From NCBI GenBank assembly GCA_026873275.1, contig JANTUC010000001.1, positions 682,001 to 746,000 on the forward strand: a stretch of 64,000 nucleotides of DNA, read 5' to 3'. This document shows positions 35,501 to 48,221 of the stretch, one piece after another (the first letter of the stretch is position 1; every line of letters begins with the position of its first letter). The notes beneath the pieces were generated by a model. It was not told where the DNA came from and made no database searches. It saw nothing but the letters and a program-made list of their open reading frames with translations. A program made the translations under genes and the position numbers. Source of the stretch: Pseudopithomyces maydicus. Lineage: Eukaryota; Ascomycota; Dothideomycetes; Pleosporales; Didymosphaeriaceae.

Positions 35501-38500
35501 AAGAGTTTTTATCTTTACTATAATCTTTCTACTTAATTAAGTATTTTTATTAATTATTCTTATTCTTACGTCTATCTACTATATACTTAATTTTAAATAT
35601 ATTATTACCTAATTAGCGTAAAGTATTAATAATTAGCTTTTATAGGTATAGAGTGCCCTAAACTATATATAGTTCTAGTAATAAGGGGTAAAATATAGGA
35701 TAAGCATTATTTAGTTTAAGTAATTTAATTTTATAGGTTATTAGTAGATTTTTAATATATTATATTATTTTTTTAGGTTTAAGGAACTTCTAATCTAACT
35801 TTTTACTTAATTTAATACTTTTTATATATTTATTATTAATAAACACCTTATTACCTATCTTTAGAATTAAAAGTAACTTTTTCTTATTTATAACCTCTTT
35901 TTAGTACTTTTATATAAGTTTTAGCTTCTTTACCGCCTCTAAGTAAATTTTAAAAAATTTTTTTATAATTTAGAATTTTTTAGAACTTTTTCTATCTTTT
36001 AAATTCTATTTTAGCCAGTTTAGCTCCTAGGGGTTATATTATAATAAATTTAGTATAATATATACCCTATAAAGATATATTTATTATTATTATACACATA
36101 TTTAGCTAATAATATTTAAATAGTTTAATTATTTTATTCTAGACTATAAAAGATCTATAAGTACTATTTTAAAGTTTAATTTTATTATTCTGTCTGTCTA
36201 TTAATCTATAAGTAGAAAGCTAATATAAAGACCCTTTTTAAGTTTAAATAATAATAAAAGGTTTCCTAATATTTTACTTATATTATAGGTCCTCTATTTA
36301 ATAGAATTATTTCTAGATTACTATATAATTAGATTACTTCCTTAATTTAAATCTTAGCTAAATTATTTCCGTCCTAATCTATTCTAGCTGGTATATAATA
36401 TACTATTTTAAAGAAATAATCTATAATTATAAGAATTATATTAAAGATAACCCTAGTAAATATACTTAAAAATAAATTTATAATAAAGTCTATTATAATA
36501 TGCTGCTAGGGTTGGTCTAGAACTAGTAAAGAATATAACAATCTATATAATTTATATTTTTTAAGTTCGCCCTCTAACAGCACAGATAATTATAAATATA
36601 ATTAAATATATCCTTTAATATACCTATTTAGTAATAACATCTCTTTACTCGCTCTAATATCTTAATTATATTAAAATAATTAGTAAGAGACCTATTATAG
36701 TACTCTTTAATTGCAGTAATCCTCTCTTTTATTAAATTTAGCTACTTTAGCTATCTTAGTCTTATAAAGGTATTATTTAGTCTATTTTATTTTTATAATC
36801 TGCCTTTTGGCTCTGTAGTAGTTAAATTTTAACTATTTAATTTATTTTATACTAAACTATTAGACTCTTTATTTAATATATCTATTTTTTAAATATCTAG
36901 GCCTTTTCGATCCTTAAGGGTCCTATTCTAATTTAAAAATCTAAAATTTTTCTTTTTAAAAGATTTTATAGTCTTTTAGAGATTTTAGTTTACCCTTTTC
37001 TATTTTAAATAGATAATAATTATTAAAACTATTAGGCCCTTATTCCTTCTAAATAAAAATTTTACTAAAGGCTTTATAAAAGCCTTATAATTCTTCTATT
37101 TAGGGGTTTTAATCTCTTTTATATAGTTTAGGCGTCTTAATAACTTATTTACTAGGTTTATATCCCCTATCTAGTACTTTATAATAAAGTTGTATTTTAA
37201 TAGTACTAGATATAACCTAATATAATATAAGTTTAATATTTTTGTCTTTATAAATTATTAGAGGTTATAGTAGTTAGTTAAGAGTTTAAAATAAAAACTT
37301 TAGAGATAATATCTTTAGTACTTTATATTTTTAATTATAACTAAGAGTTCTTAATTATATATATTATAATTATATTAAGTAGCATCTAATTTCCTTAAAA
37401 AGAAATTAATTAGTCTTTATTTACCCTTTAAGCCTTCCTTTAGTACTAATTAATTATAAATAGTACTAATCGCCCCGCCTAATATATTAGTTTTAAATTT
37501 AATATATCTATTTAGCTTAAAATAAGTAAGGATTAGAACTTCTAAAAAAGTATTTTTAAATTTTTAAAAAGTTTCTATAGCCTCTTTTTTAATATTTAGT
37601 TATATACTTTCCTCTCTTTTTATAGTTAACCCCTAACGGGCACTATTTAGCGCTTTTTAGGTTAAAATAGTCAATAGTAGAGTAATTTTAGAAAAATACT
37701 TAATAAATTATTAATAATAGTTTATAAACCTGATAAATACTTTAATATTCTATATATAAGTTAGTTTTAGCTAAGTCTCTACTACTTTAAAATACTTTAA
37801 ATCTACTTATAGTCCTTCTAGTATTATAATAAAACTAAAATACTTAGTAAATTTAATATACTATTTATACTTCTTTTTATTAATATACAGCTTTACCTTT
37901 TATAGTCTATATAAGATTATCTTAATATATTTTATATAATCCTTTTTATTATTTAAAAAGATTAGAATATTATCTAAGTAAATAATATAATTAATATTTA
38001 ATAAACCTATTAGAGTTTAAATAATTATATCCTAAAATTAAGCTAGGGTATTTATTAAGCTAAAAGGTATTACTATATATTTAAAATAGCTATATTTTAT
38101 ATAGAAAGCAGTTTTCTATTTATCTCCTTCTATAATATAGATTTTATAATATATATTCTTTAGGTCTAGCTTTATAAAGACCTTAGCTTATTTAAGTTAA
38201 TTTAATAATTTTATAATTAGGGGTAAAGGTCCTCTATTCTTAATAATAATCTTATTTAATCCTTTATAATTTATATATAGACGCAAGCTGCTATTCTTTT
38301 TTTATAAAAAGGATTAGGGCTTCTACTAATAATTTTAAATATTTAATTTAGTCTTTAAATAAGTATTTCTTAATATACTTTTTTAAGGTATTTAATTCTA
38401 CTACTAAAAGATTATATAGAGGAAAGAATAGAGGATTAGTCTCTTCTTTTAATTAAATTTTTAAATTATTTATTAAGTATAGAGCTAAAACCTTATAGTC

Positions 38501-39000
38501 CTTTATAAAAGCTATATTAGTATATTTCTTATAAATTAGGGGTATTTAAAATACTTTATACCTAATTACGTCTATTAGACTAAGCTTCTTAACCTTATCT
38601 ATTAAGTATATATATATATCCGCTTATAAATCCTTAAAAATATAATTAAAGTCTTTTATATTTTTAAGTTTTATAATATCCTTAGGTAGAGCTTTTAATT
38701 TTATTTAATTTTTAAATAATAACCTCTAGCTTATAATATTAATTATAAAATTATTTTTATTTAATTATAGCAGCCCTAAGAATATTTTATATTTTATAAT
38801 ATTTATAACTATAAAAGATATCTTCTTTAAGATATAGTACCCCTTTAAGTCCTTAAAATTAACTTTTAGGATTATTATTCTATAAATTCCTAATTCTAAT
38901 CTATTTACTATTTTTATTAGTAATTTATTAAAAGATTAAATAATCCCTTTTAATTCTAAAGTAAGTTAGGTAGTAATTAAATTAAATACTAAAGTAGTAT
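35500..39000 (-). pseudogene. Element C pol: RT, RNase H, integrase
   Basis: On the minus strand the RT N-terminus reads as a mutated form of SP.PF.KKK...LRLYI.Y near 38340-38270. The palm reads IYLDNILIF near 37990-37958, the second Asp of YLDD having become Asn. The integrase core is clear: a stretch ending in HIIIDFI near 36490, IIIDYFFKIVYYIPAR near 36430-36380, and LLNRGPII near 36300-36280. This is the standard Ty3/Gypsy order. Stops are TAA/TAG at sites compatible with C-to-T or G-to-A change. Confidence 0.88.
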
Positions 39001-40490
39001 CTACTAAGATATTAATAGTTCTATTTAACTAATTTATTTTTACTAGTAAGATTAGCATCCCCTTAAATTAATTATATAATTATTTAAATAAAGTTCTCTT
39101 AATTAAAGTCTAAGGGTCCTTATTAAGATAGCTTATAACTAAATTAATATAAATAATAAAAGCTATTATTATGCCTTCCGCCCTTTACCTTTTTTTAATA
39201 ATAAGTTTTTATTTAAGGCTTTATCTAAGTCCTTTTAACTAGATTTTAGTAACTTTACTAGCATTAAATAATTATATTAAAGATATTTTAGCTTATTATA
39301 ATTATAATACTTAATAGAACTAGTATCTGCGCTACCACTAAATAATACTAAATTAGTCTTTTTAGAATCTTTACCCTACTTAGCTTACTTTTTAGGTTTT
39401 TTATAAAAATTTTCTTATCCCTTAAACTCTAATTATAATTAAGAGGTCTTTTATCCCTTAATTATAAATCCTAATTATAGGTAAGAGTCTTTAATTAAAT
39501 TTTTTATTTAATAGATAATAGAAGCCTATAATTTAATATTAATTATTATAATTTTAAGATTTATTAGGATTATCTAGAATTTCTATTAAATTAAAAAGTA
39601 TAAATACCTAATATAGTCTAGCTTTTACTATTTAATATTTATAATACTTAATTCTTCCTAATAATCTTATATATAAGTTAATAACTCTAAAGGTGTTTAT
39701 TTAGCCTTTTAGTAGTAACGTTTTAACTAATTATATACTAGTTATTAATATTTTTTTAATAATTTAAGGGCTTTTAGTATTTTTAATTATAACTTAGTCT
39801 AAGATTCCTCTTATAAGGGGTTTTATACTTTTTTAAATTATACTTTAATTCTTTAGGCAGTTCTTAACGTCTTACTAATAAATTATAAAATATAGTTAAC
39901 CTTTAGTTGCTTAATAGCAAAGTAGAATCTAAAAAATTAAAAATATAAATTATAATCCTCCTTTTAATAGTTATAGTCCCTTTAGTCCTTTACCTAGTAC
40001 TTATATAATTACTTTTATATTAGAGGGTATAAGGATAGTATTAACAGCACTAAATATTTTAAAGAAGTAATTTTTTTTATTAAATAGAGTTTTAATATCC
40101 CCCTATTAATATTTATCTAAGATAGAGTTAATATATTAAAATTTATATTTATTTTTCCGCTCTTTTAGCTACTTTTTAGTTTTTATAAGATTTTTAAACC
40201 TTTTTATATTAATTTAGCGTAAAATAGTATTATCTAATACTATTAGCTTAGATTAAAAATTTAAAATAATAAATAATTACTTATCTAAAGAGTCTTATAG
40301 TAATATAGGATTAATATCCCTAACTAAAATAGATAGAGTTATAATTAATCCTTTTACCCTTTTCTTATTCCTACTATTAATAAAGATAATACTAGAGTTT
40401 AAAATATTACTAAGATATAAAGTTCCCTAATTTTTAGTCCTTATATTAATAGTCTTATATAGACTGCTTATAATAAAATAGGGAGTAATT
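39000..40490 (-). pseudogene. Element C gag/protease region, decayed
   Basis: Placed by position between the 5' LTR (right end) and RT on the minus strand. No zinc knuckle or protease motif can be read with confidence. Dense TAA/TAG stops. Confidence 0.45.
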
Positions 40491-40494
40491 TAAA

Positions 40495-40711
40495 TATTAG
40501 GTTTTAGTTATAAGTAATGTAAATAAGTACTAGTAAGAAATAACTATATAATTATAGAAGAGATAAATTATTATTAAATTAAATCTATTAGCTCTTTAGT
40601 CTTTATAGCTAGTAATAACTAATAACTACCTATTATTTTATAATAGGGCCTAACTGTACCATTATATACCGAGTCGTGTTAGAGAGGTACCTTACCGTCA
40701 GTGTTCTAACA
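40495..40711 (-). repeat. 5' LTR of element C (217 bp)
   Basis: Ends ...GTCAGTGTTCTAACA on the plus strand, followed by TAGAT at 40712-40716. Less mutated at its right end than its partner (ACCGTCAGTG against ACTATTAGTA), so it preserves more of the ancestral bases. Confidence 0.9.
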
Positions 40712-40716
40712 TAGAT

Positions 40717-41333
40717 TAGCTTAGAGCCTAACCTATTCTTATTATTTTTAAGTAGAGTAAATAATTCTTAGCCGCTAGAATTACTAAATAAATTATATTT
40801 AGTGTATATAGATATAATAATAATAGAGTTATAAATAATTATAATTAATAATAGGGGTATATAAATAGTAAGCTAAGTATAGTATAGTAATAGTTTAATA
40901 AATAATAGGGAATTTATAATAAGGAGCTTTTTACTTTATAATTAAAAACTCTTTTAATTCTAATTTTCTTAATTAATATCTAACTAATATACCTTCTTAA
41001 TAATTATTAATTATATAATACCCTCTTAGTATACCTTTATTCTTTTAGTAGTAACTATAGCGTCTATACGCAGATAAAATACTTTTTATATTAAATTTAA
41101 AGTTTCTTGCTCTCTTTTTAAAACTACTTTTATTTAATTATAATCTTTTATTATAGGAATACCTAAAACTTTATTAAGTATAATAATCTATTATATTACT
41201 ATAGTACTTTATATTCTATATAAGTGGCTTAATAGATAGATAAATATATAGAATTAAATTAATACCTACTAGATAACTCTTTTTTAATCTTTTTTTACTT
41301 ACTACGCCCCTTTAATATAATTACTATTAAAAT
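40717..41333 (-). pseudogene. B2 leader and gag start
   Basis: Continuation of B2 right of element C, up to the 5' LTR. Collinear with B1 12440-13061, B4 48750-49375 and, inverted, B3 50406 to about 51010. It holds the primer-binding region and the start of gag, but no tRNA-complementary primer site can be picked out after mutation. Confidence 0.6.
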
Positions 41334-41664
41334 AAAGCTAAGTATATATAAGGATTTTTAATTAAAATCTTATAGACGTCCCTAGTAGAGCGAGAAATTT
41401 AGGAATATTAGGCGCTTATAGTAGTAGTGGTTAAAGGAGTTACTATATAAGTATAATAGACTAATATAATATATATAATAAATTAAAATTATTTAATAAA
41501 AAAGCCTTATTATCGTCCTTATCTAAGTTATAAGGTATAAAGGTAAAATAATCCTTTTATTAAGGATTTCTCTTACTAGATATACTAACTAAAGCCTTAC
41601 TTAATACTATATAATTAATTAATCAAATTATTTATTTATAGGGAGACCACCTCCCCACAGTATA
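41334..41664 (-). repeat. B2 5' LTR (right end, 331 bp)
   Basis: Ends GGGGAGACCACCTCCCCAC then AGTATA, the mutated form of CGGTACA. Followed by ATATC (41665-41669), the right copy of the insertion duplication. Confidence 0.85.
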
Positions 41665-41699
41665 ATATCTTTATATCTGGCGATAGTTCTAACTTATAG

Positions 41700-44490
41700 T
41701 TTATTAATAAAATCTATTTAGAAATAAAAAATAGTCTAATTTTAATATAATCTAGTTTCCTATATTTCTTCTTTTATATATAAAGATTTTTTATAAGTAA
41801 ATATACTTTATCTCTCTTTTTTAGCTAAGGTGCCATTTTTCGTTTCTTATTAATATAAGAAATTATTTATTATTAAGACTTCTTAAGGTTCTCTTATAAT
41901 TCTTTATATATTTATTTTATAATTTTTATAGTTTTCTCTGCTTCTACTGTATTAATAACTATTAATAAAACTTAATTAAAGAGATATAAATACTTTTTAT
42001 AGTTTATATAGTATAGTATAATTCTAGTTATTATTAATTCTTTATTATTATATACTATTTATGCTAAGGGTAGTAATAAAACTTCATTATTTTTTTATTA
42101 TAGTAGATATATAGGTATATTTCTATAGTCTAGTTAGTATATTCTATTTATCCGTTGATTTATAAATAATAAGCTATTAATAGTTTCTATTTTATTTTAA
42201 TAAGTGTTATAAATATTATTTAATAATTTAATATAAAGAGTTTGTCTCTATCGCTCATAATTATTCTTAGTATATTATAATATTTTATAAGTCTATTAAA
42301 TATAAATATTTTAACTAATCTGTAGTATATTCCTTCTTATAAAATATTATTTTAGTATACTTTATAGATTTATCTATAATAACTAATATTACATTATACT
42401 TAATTTTTATAGTTAGATTTATTAATCCTAATAGTCTAATAATAAAATTTCTAATAATATCTTTCTATAGCGCTGTAGATATTTTAATAGCTTATATTTT
42501 TTTATATTTTAAATATATTATGAACTTATTTCTTTAATAATCTTTATACTTTTTAATATAGTTAATTATAGCTTCCTTAATTCCTTTAAAATTATAATTT
42601 TATTAAATTAGTTCTATTATTTTACTAATTCTGGGATATTTATAAAAAAATTATTATAATATTATTATATTACCTCCTTCTATTATTCTTTTAGTATATT
42701 CTTAGTAATTATTATTAATTAATTAAGTTTTATTATAGGTCTTAGTAATCTATCTTTATTTTCTTTAAAAATTATTAAGTATATTTTAATTTTATCTTTT
42801 ATAAGATTCTTTCTTCTATTAAAAGTATTTACTTGTTTATTTTCCTTTTCTAATATATATAGAATCTTAAATTTATACTATCTAAGGGCTTTTAATTATT
42901 ATACTTATTATAATATTAATTCTTTTATTATTATAAATTATAATAAGTTCTTATAATTTATAAAGATTGTAAGTTCTAAATATTTATATATATAGATTCT
43001 TTAGTGCTTAAGTGCTTTAATAATAGTGTATAATTTTTTATTATTAATATTATAGTGTATTTTTGCGTTAATAAACTTATATAAATAATAAATAATAGAG
43101 TACTATTATCTATCTCTTTTTTATTTTATATATACTCTAATAGTTAAGTCGCTTATATTAATTTCTATATATAATAGTTTGTCGCTTTTAAAAGTAATTA
43201 GGACTAGTATACTAATATTTACTTATATTAGTTATTTAGAAGCTTAATTATATTATTTTATTTATTTAAATACTACCTTCTTCTTAGTTAATACTATTAA
43301 AGGTATAGTAATTTTAAAGTAATCCTTAATAAATTATCTATTAAATCTATAAAATTTTAGGAATTCTTATATATCTCTTATAATTTTTAAAATTAATTAT
43401 ACTTATATAGTTTCAATCTTATTTAGGCTTATACTAAAGCCTTTTATATTAATAATATATCTTAGAAATTCTAGTTTTATAATATAAAATTTGTATTTTT
43501 CTAGTTTAATTCTTAAATAGGCTTTTTATAAAGCTTTTAATATAATTTTAATATATTCTATATATTTTTTTCTTATTTTTTAAGTATACAAGGATATTAT
43601 CTAGATAGGTAATTATAGAGATATTAAAGTAGTTCCTAAGTGTATTATTAATTAATTTTTAGAATATTACTAGTATATTAGTTAGTTTAAATAATATAAT
43701 TATATATTTAAATAGACTATATTATAATCTAAATATTATCTTCTATTTTTTACCTTCTTTTATTCTAATAAGATAGTATTTATCTTTTAAATTTATAATT
43801 ATAAATATTTTAGCTCTTAAGAGTCTATCTTATAATTTTAAAATATTTAGTAATAAATATTTATTTTTAATTATAATATTATTAAGTACTTAATAATTAA
43901 TGCATAATTATAATTCTCTATTTTTTTAAATATAAATATAAATAGACTTATTATAGGTAACTTTAATTCTTATATATATCCTTTATTAAAATTCTTTTTA
44001 ATAAAGTCCTTTTTTATTAGAGTTCTTTTCCTAACTTATTATATAATAATTTAAAGGGTGGTGTTTTTTCTTCTTTTAAGTTAATTATATAATTCTAAAA
44101 TTAATATTTAAATAGATTTACTTTTCCTTCTTTTTCCTAAAATAAATAACTCTATTCTTTATATTTATTAGAAATATTATAAGTTATATATTTCTTTTTT
44201 TATATTTTTTAATTTAGTGGTGCCTACTAGCATCTATTAAAATTAATTTTAATTTATTAACTTTTTATTATAAATTTAAATTATTAATTATACTCTTATC
44301 CGCTATTAGCGTTATATAATATATAGGTTTTAATTATAATATATATTTATAATTCTTTCTTAAAAGCTCTTTCCTTTTTTAATATATTTATAGGTTATAC
44401 TTTTATAGCTAGGGGATATCTAAGATTAAGTTATATTAATTTATATTTAAAATATTTAAAATAATCTACTCCTAGTGCTTATAAATCTTA
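41700..44490 (-). pseudogene. D1 pol: integrase to RT, minus strand
   Basis: The minus strand contains ITYLDNILVY near 43610-43585 (RT palm, second Asp changed to Asn) and, upstream in the frame, a stretch near 43830-43680 equivalent to KEGKKQKIAFRLQYS...FRLTN of D2 (FGLTNAP region of Gypsy RTs). RNase H and integrase follow toward 41700. X3 is inserted at 44501, upstream of RT. Stops throughout. Confidence 0.8.
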
Positions 44491-44500
44491 AGTATTATTA
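44491..44500. repeat. Target-site duplication of X3 (left)
   Basis: AGTATTATTA, repeated at 45677-45686. The uninterrupted D2 carries it once, at 61652-61661, which gives a direct empty-site comparison. Confidence 0.85.
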
Positions 44501-45676
44501 TCCGGTCTCGATCAAGACCCATAGGTTCCAGAAAGTTCTAATAATTGATATAACGAGCGATTATTTAATTAGTTATAAAGTATATATAAAAGATTCATTT
44601 ATAAGAAACTATTTTAATTAATAGTTATTAATATCCTAGTACTAAATACTATAATAGATAACTATTTAGTATAACTAGTATAGATAGCTATATCTCTATA
44701 CTTATAAGTATTTTATAGAGCTTTTTTGCTTTTTCTAGCTAGTCTATATCTTTATAAGACTCTAGTATCTTTTTTATTTTATTACTTAAGTTAATTTTCC
44801 TTTTTTTTATCTTTTTACTTTTACTTTTAACTTTTATATTTTCTATTAGCTAGTATTCTTTATTTTTTAGAATTATTTTTATAAACCTAAGCTTATCTTT
44901 TATATAGTTAAAATTACTTATACCCCAGAACTCTATTTATAGTATTAGTATAAAAATAAGCTTAATAAGCTTAATAAGCTTAGTAAACTTAAGCTTAACT
45001 TATATTATTTAAGAGATAGCCTAAATTTAGTATCTAGTACTAAAAGTTGTAAGATTATAATTATTTTATTATTAATTTTTAACTTTTTAATATATACTTA
45101 AAATTTAGCCTTTGCCTTATTATCTAGCTTTAAGAAGTATTTTAATTTAACTAAATTCTACTATCTAAATGTTAGTATACTAGTAGCAAAGGATAGTTTT
45201 ATTTTAAAAGATAAAATTAGAATTAGAAGTATAAAATTTAGAATTTATAATATTATAATATGTACTGCAATAAAATTATAATATATATAAAAATTATATT
45301 AGGTGTTAGGAGAAGCTAGTACTATAGACTTTATTAAAATTAAATTAGAAGTTTTAAAAAATAAATTAGATAATTTATAATTAAGTTTTAATATTATTAG
45401 GGTAATCCGCTATAAAACCCTATTTCAATTATTACCTATTATTATCCTTTATTATCTATTATTATATAATATAGTTATTTATATTAGATAATAGAGCTAA
45501 ATACTCTAGTATTCTATCATTTTAGTAATTATATAGCAGCGCGGGTTCGAGCCACGTTATAGTTATATATACTAGAAAAAAGTATCTTAAAAGAGCCAGT
45601 TATTAGTCGCCTAGTATATAGAGTATATTTCCTTACTATTAAGTAGTTATAAATAGCAACTTTCTCATCAAAAAAA
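44501..45676 (+). mobile_element. X3: complete copy of the X non-LTR element, plus strand
   Basis: The 1176-bp insertion in D1 is defined by comparison with D2, which lacks it, by the 10-bp duplication AGTATTATTA and by a terminal A run at 45670-45676. It starts (T)CCGGTCTCGATCAAGACC and matches X2 throughout and X1 in its second half. Inside are an AATAAGCTT-type tandem run (44956-44995) and GGTTCGAGCC (45544-45553), which resembles the B box of RNA polymerase III promoters. No RT or endonuclease domain is visible, so mobilisation in trans is likely. A minus-strand reading at 44880-44690 is lysine-rich but may only reflect AT-rich composition. Confidence 0.85.
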
Positions 45677-45686
45677 AGTATTATTA
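45677..45686. repeat. Target-site duplication of X3 (right)
   Basis: AGTATTATTA, second copy, right after the A run. Confidence 0.85.
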
Positions 45687-47722
45687 TAATTTTATATTAT
45701 ATACTTAATTATCTTAATAACTAGCGTTTATTTATAATATAGATAACTAAAGGAGTTTTTTTAAATTATTTTTTAAGTTTAGCTTATTAAATAATCTTTT
45801 TTAAAATAAAGTTTTTTTAAGTTTCTAAATCTAATAAAGCTTTAATTTATATTCCTTTATTAAGTATTACTAATAGCTTAATAAGCGATACTTAGTTAAT
45901 TATTAATATATTTAATTTTATTACAGCTCTACTAAGTTTATATATTAATTTAAAAAAGATTACTTACCTTTCTTATCTACTTGCTTATATTTAAAGGGTT
46001 TATTTATTTTTATTATATTAAATTATTTATCTTCACTAAATCTAAATATAGTTTTAGTTTTTATATACTTCTAGTAATTTTTATATAAATATATTTATTA
46101 ATATTCTTAAGTGTATATACTATTAATAATAAGAATTATTATTATATTTTCTCTTTTAAGGTATTTTAAAAAATATTATTAAGTTCGCTTATCCTAGAGA
46201 TATATATTATAATTATTAATTAAATAGTTAAATTATTTTTATTAATAATAAAACTATTTAAAAGGAAATTAATATTCTTTCTTAGCCCTATAATAAATAG
46301 TATATTAATTATAGTTATATAGTTTTTAGTTAATATATATATATTTAGAATTTCAATAGTCTAGTATATAATCTAGTTTATAGGTTTCTTTTTTATTTTT
46401 ATAAACTTTTTTCTTTAATTATTATTAGTACCTCTTTTATCCCTATTTAATATTAGCTTTACTAACGTACTTAAATTACTAATTATTTAGGTATAAAATT
46501 AATTCTTTAAAAAGATTTTTATTTTATAGCTAGAATTCTTCTTCTAGAGGTTCTATTTATATAAGTTTGTTAAAGTACTTTATAATATTAATTAGTTTAG
46601 TTTAAGGATATAGCGTAGGTGCTTATATTTATATAAATTTAAAATTATTAATAAGTTCTTTATATAAATTTTTATAAAGTTATAAATTATTCAAGCTTAA
46701 GTATTTATTTAAATCTATATTACTTATTTTATTAATAATAACTTATTTATCTTTATCGTCCTAGTTATTAGCGATAATAATTATATTTAACTATTTAATA
46801 ATTTTATTCTTAGATCTGTAGTTTCTAGTAATATAATTTAGTTAATTATAGTTAAAATAAGTATATTACTCCTTTTAATTAAATAGAATCCCTTTTTAAA
46901 ATTTACTAAAAATATACTTAAGTCTATTTAATCTATTAATATTTTTTAAAATTTTATTATATATTTTAGTTTTCTTTTTTTCCTTACTATTATATTATTT
47001 AGTTTTATTAACTAGTAGCTGTAAGGGTTATTTATAATTTATTATTTAATAATAATTATATAGTAACTGGTTCGTCTGCTTAACTTATTATATATAAATT
47101 AAAATTTTCTTTAATTTTTATATTCTTAGTATAATTTATGCTATTCTATATCAATTCTAATAATTTTATTATAAAGTTTATATATTATATTAATTGCGGC
47201 TCTACTGTGTAGAAGTTTTTTATATATAAATTTTTTAAAACCTTACTTATATATTTTATATAAGAAATTATTATTTTAGTAGGTTTATATAATATAGTAT
47301 TCTAACTTTGCGGTGTATTCAGCTGCTAAATATATTTATTAAAAGTATTAAATAGCTTTTTTACTATAAAACTTTTTATTAGCTAAATTAAAAAGTTATT
47401 TAATTTAAGTATAAAAAGTATTATAATTTTTTAATAAGCTAGTTAATTTAGTCTCTATTTTAGTTTTTTACTAAAAAGTATACTTTAATATATAATTAAA
47501 TCTAGTTAGCTAGTTCGTCTCTTATATATATAATAATAAAGATAACTTTATCTTTATCTTTTATATCTTTATTAATATAGTAAAAATATAGATTAAGTTA
47601 AAGTAGCTATATTTTAAGTTTATATTAATCACTATTATATAAGTCTGGTTTAATAGCTTTGCTATTAGAATTATTAAGTAAAATAAAATTATTAAAGTTA
47701 CTTATATTAAGGGTGTTTAAGA
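45687..47722 (-). pseudogene. D1 gag region, minus strand
   Basis: Aligns with D2 61660-63700. Placed as gag by its position between the 5' LTR (47723 onward) and pol on the minus strand. A block conserved in both copies (CTGGTTCGTCTGCTTAACTT near 47061) keeps its CpG. No zinc knuckle can be read safely. Confidence 0.5.
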
Positions 47723-47930
47723 TATTAAGACTACAAAAGTAACTAGTCTTAGAGATCAAAATTAATTCTTAGATATAAGTAACTTATAGAGAAAGAAAGA
47801 TTATTAATTATATAAATAAATTAATAGAGTAGTTAGTATTAATATTATATATAATACTAAATTATAGTAATAATAAGGCCTGAGAGAATCCAAATAATAG
47901 ATGAATAAATAGGTTAAATACAAGTATTAA
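47723..47930 (-). repeat. D1 LTR, partial
   Basis: Aligns with the first 200 bp of the D LTRs at 57500 and 63701, including AATAGAGTAGTTAGTATTA and the block AAGGCCTGAGAGAATCCAAA. The similarity fades after about 47930, so the distal end is lost or strongly diverged. Confidence 0.7.
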
Positions 47931-48221
47931 AATTAATATTTAAGTTTTTATATATTATATACTAATTCTATTTATTAATAAATAGTTTTTAAAAATTACT
48001 CTTTTTTAAATGCTCTCTATTAAGCGCTCCCTATTAAGTGTTTTTTATTAAATAGTAAAATATTAAATATAAATATAAAGTGCTTATTATAGAGCACTTA
48101 TATAATTATATAATCATAATATAGTTAAATAGCACGGCGTATAATTATAGAAATTACTAACTCTATAGTAAGCTATTAATAGGTATAAGATATAGTAGTC
48201 TTATACTAAAACTTGGATTAT
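47931..48221. other. Unassigned spacer between D1 and B4
   Basis: About 290 bp with no match in the window. It contains a short degenerate tandem (CTCTCTATTAAGCGCTC / CCTATTAAGTG / TTTATTAA, 48013-48055) and an inverted pair AAGTGCTTATTATAGAGCACTT at 48080-48101. No gene seen. Confidence 0.5.

Larger units (their letters stand above)
32696..40711 (-). mobile_element. C: complete Gypsy-type LTR retrotransposon, 8.0 kb, minus strand
   Basis: LTRs of 216 and 217 bp (32696-32911, 40495-40711) with TGTTAG/CTAACA-type termini and a TAGAT duplication. Pol reads on the minus strand, so the 5' LTR is the right one. Order on the minus strand: 5' LTR, gag (about 40490-39000), pol (about 39000-35500), 2.6 kb of unassigned sequence, a pyrimidine tract (ACCCTTTTTT near 32914) that is the complement of a polypurine tract, 3' LTR. 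It lies in the gag region of B2. Confidence 0.92.
14086..41664 (-). mobile_element. B2: large Gypsy-type element B, minus strand, interrupted by A and C
   Basis: Bounded by two reverse-oriented B LTRs and by ATATT (14081-14085) and ATATC (41665-41669), one transition apart; the uninterrupted D2 reads ATATT at this point. Removing A and C with their duplications leaves about 12.4 kb. Order on the minus strand: 5' LTR, gag region (41333-40712, then 32695 to about 30900), protease and RT (about 30000-28804, continuing at 21675), RNase H, integrase (to about 19100), then 4.7 kb of unidentified 3' sequence and the 3' LTR. All frames are broken by RIP-type stops. Confidence 0.85.
41665..47722 (-). 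mobile_element. D1, main body: Gypsy-type element D, minus strand
   Basis: Aligns from 41674 to 47722 with D2 58841-63700, interrupted only by X3. Order on the minus strand: LTR (47723 onward), gag region, pol, then the 3' region cut off by B2 at 41664 and found again at 13391-14085. The copy is thus split by 27.6 kb. D1 is more mutated than D2 in several places. Confidence 0.85.

Noticed and set aside
44690..44880. Minus-strand lysine-rich protein in X3
   Set aside because: The reading can be explained by AT-rich composition (AAA/AAG/ATA codons) and no equivalent frame could be confirmed in X2.
45475..45570. A genuine tRNA gene around GGTTCGAGCC
   Set aside because: The T-arm stem does not pair well, no acceptor or anticodon arm can be built, and the word is inside a repeated element with mutated counterparts.
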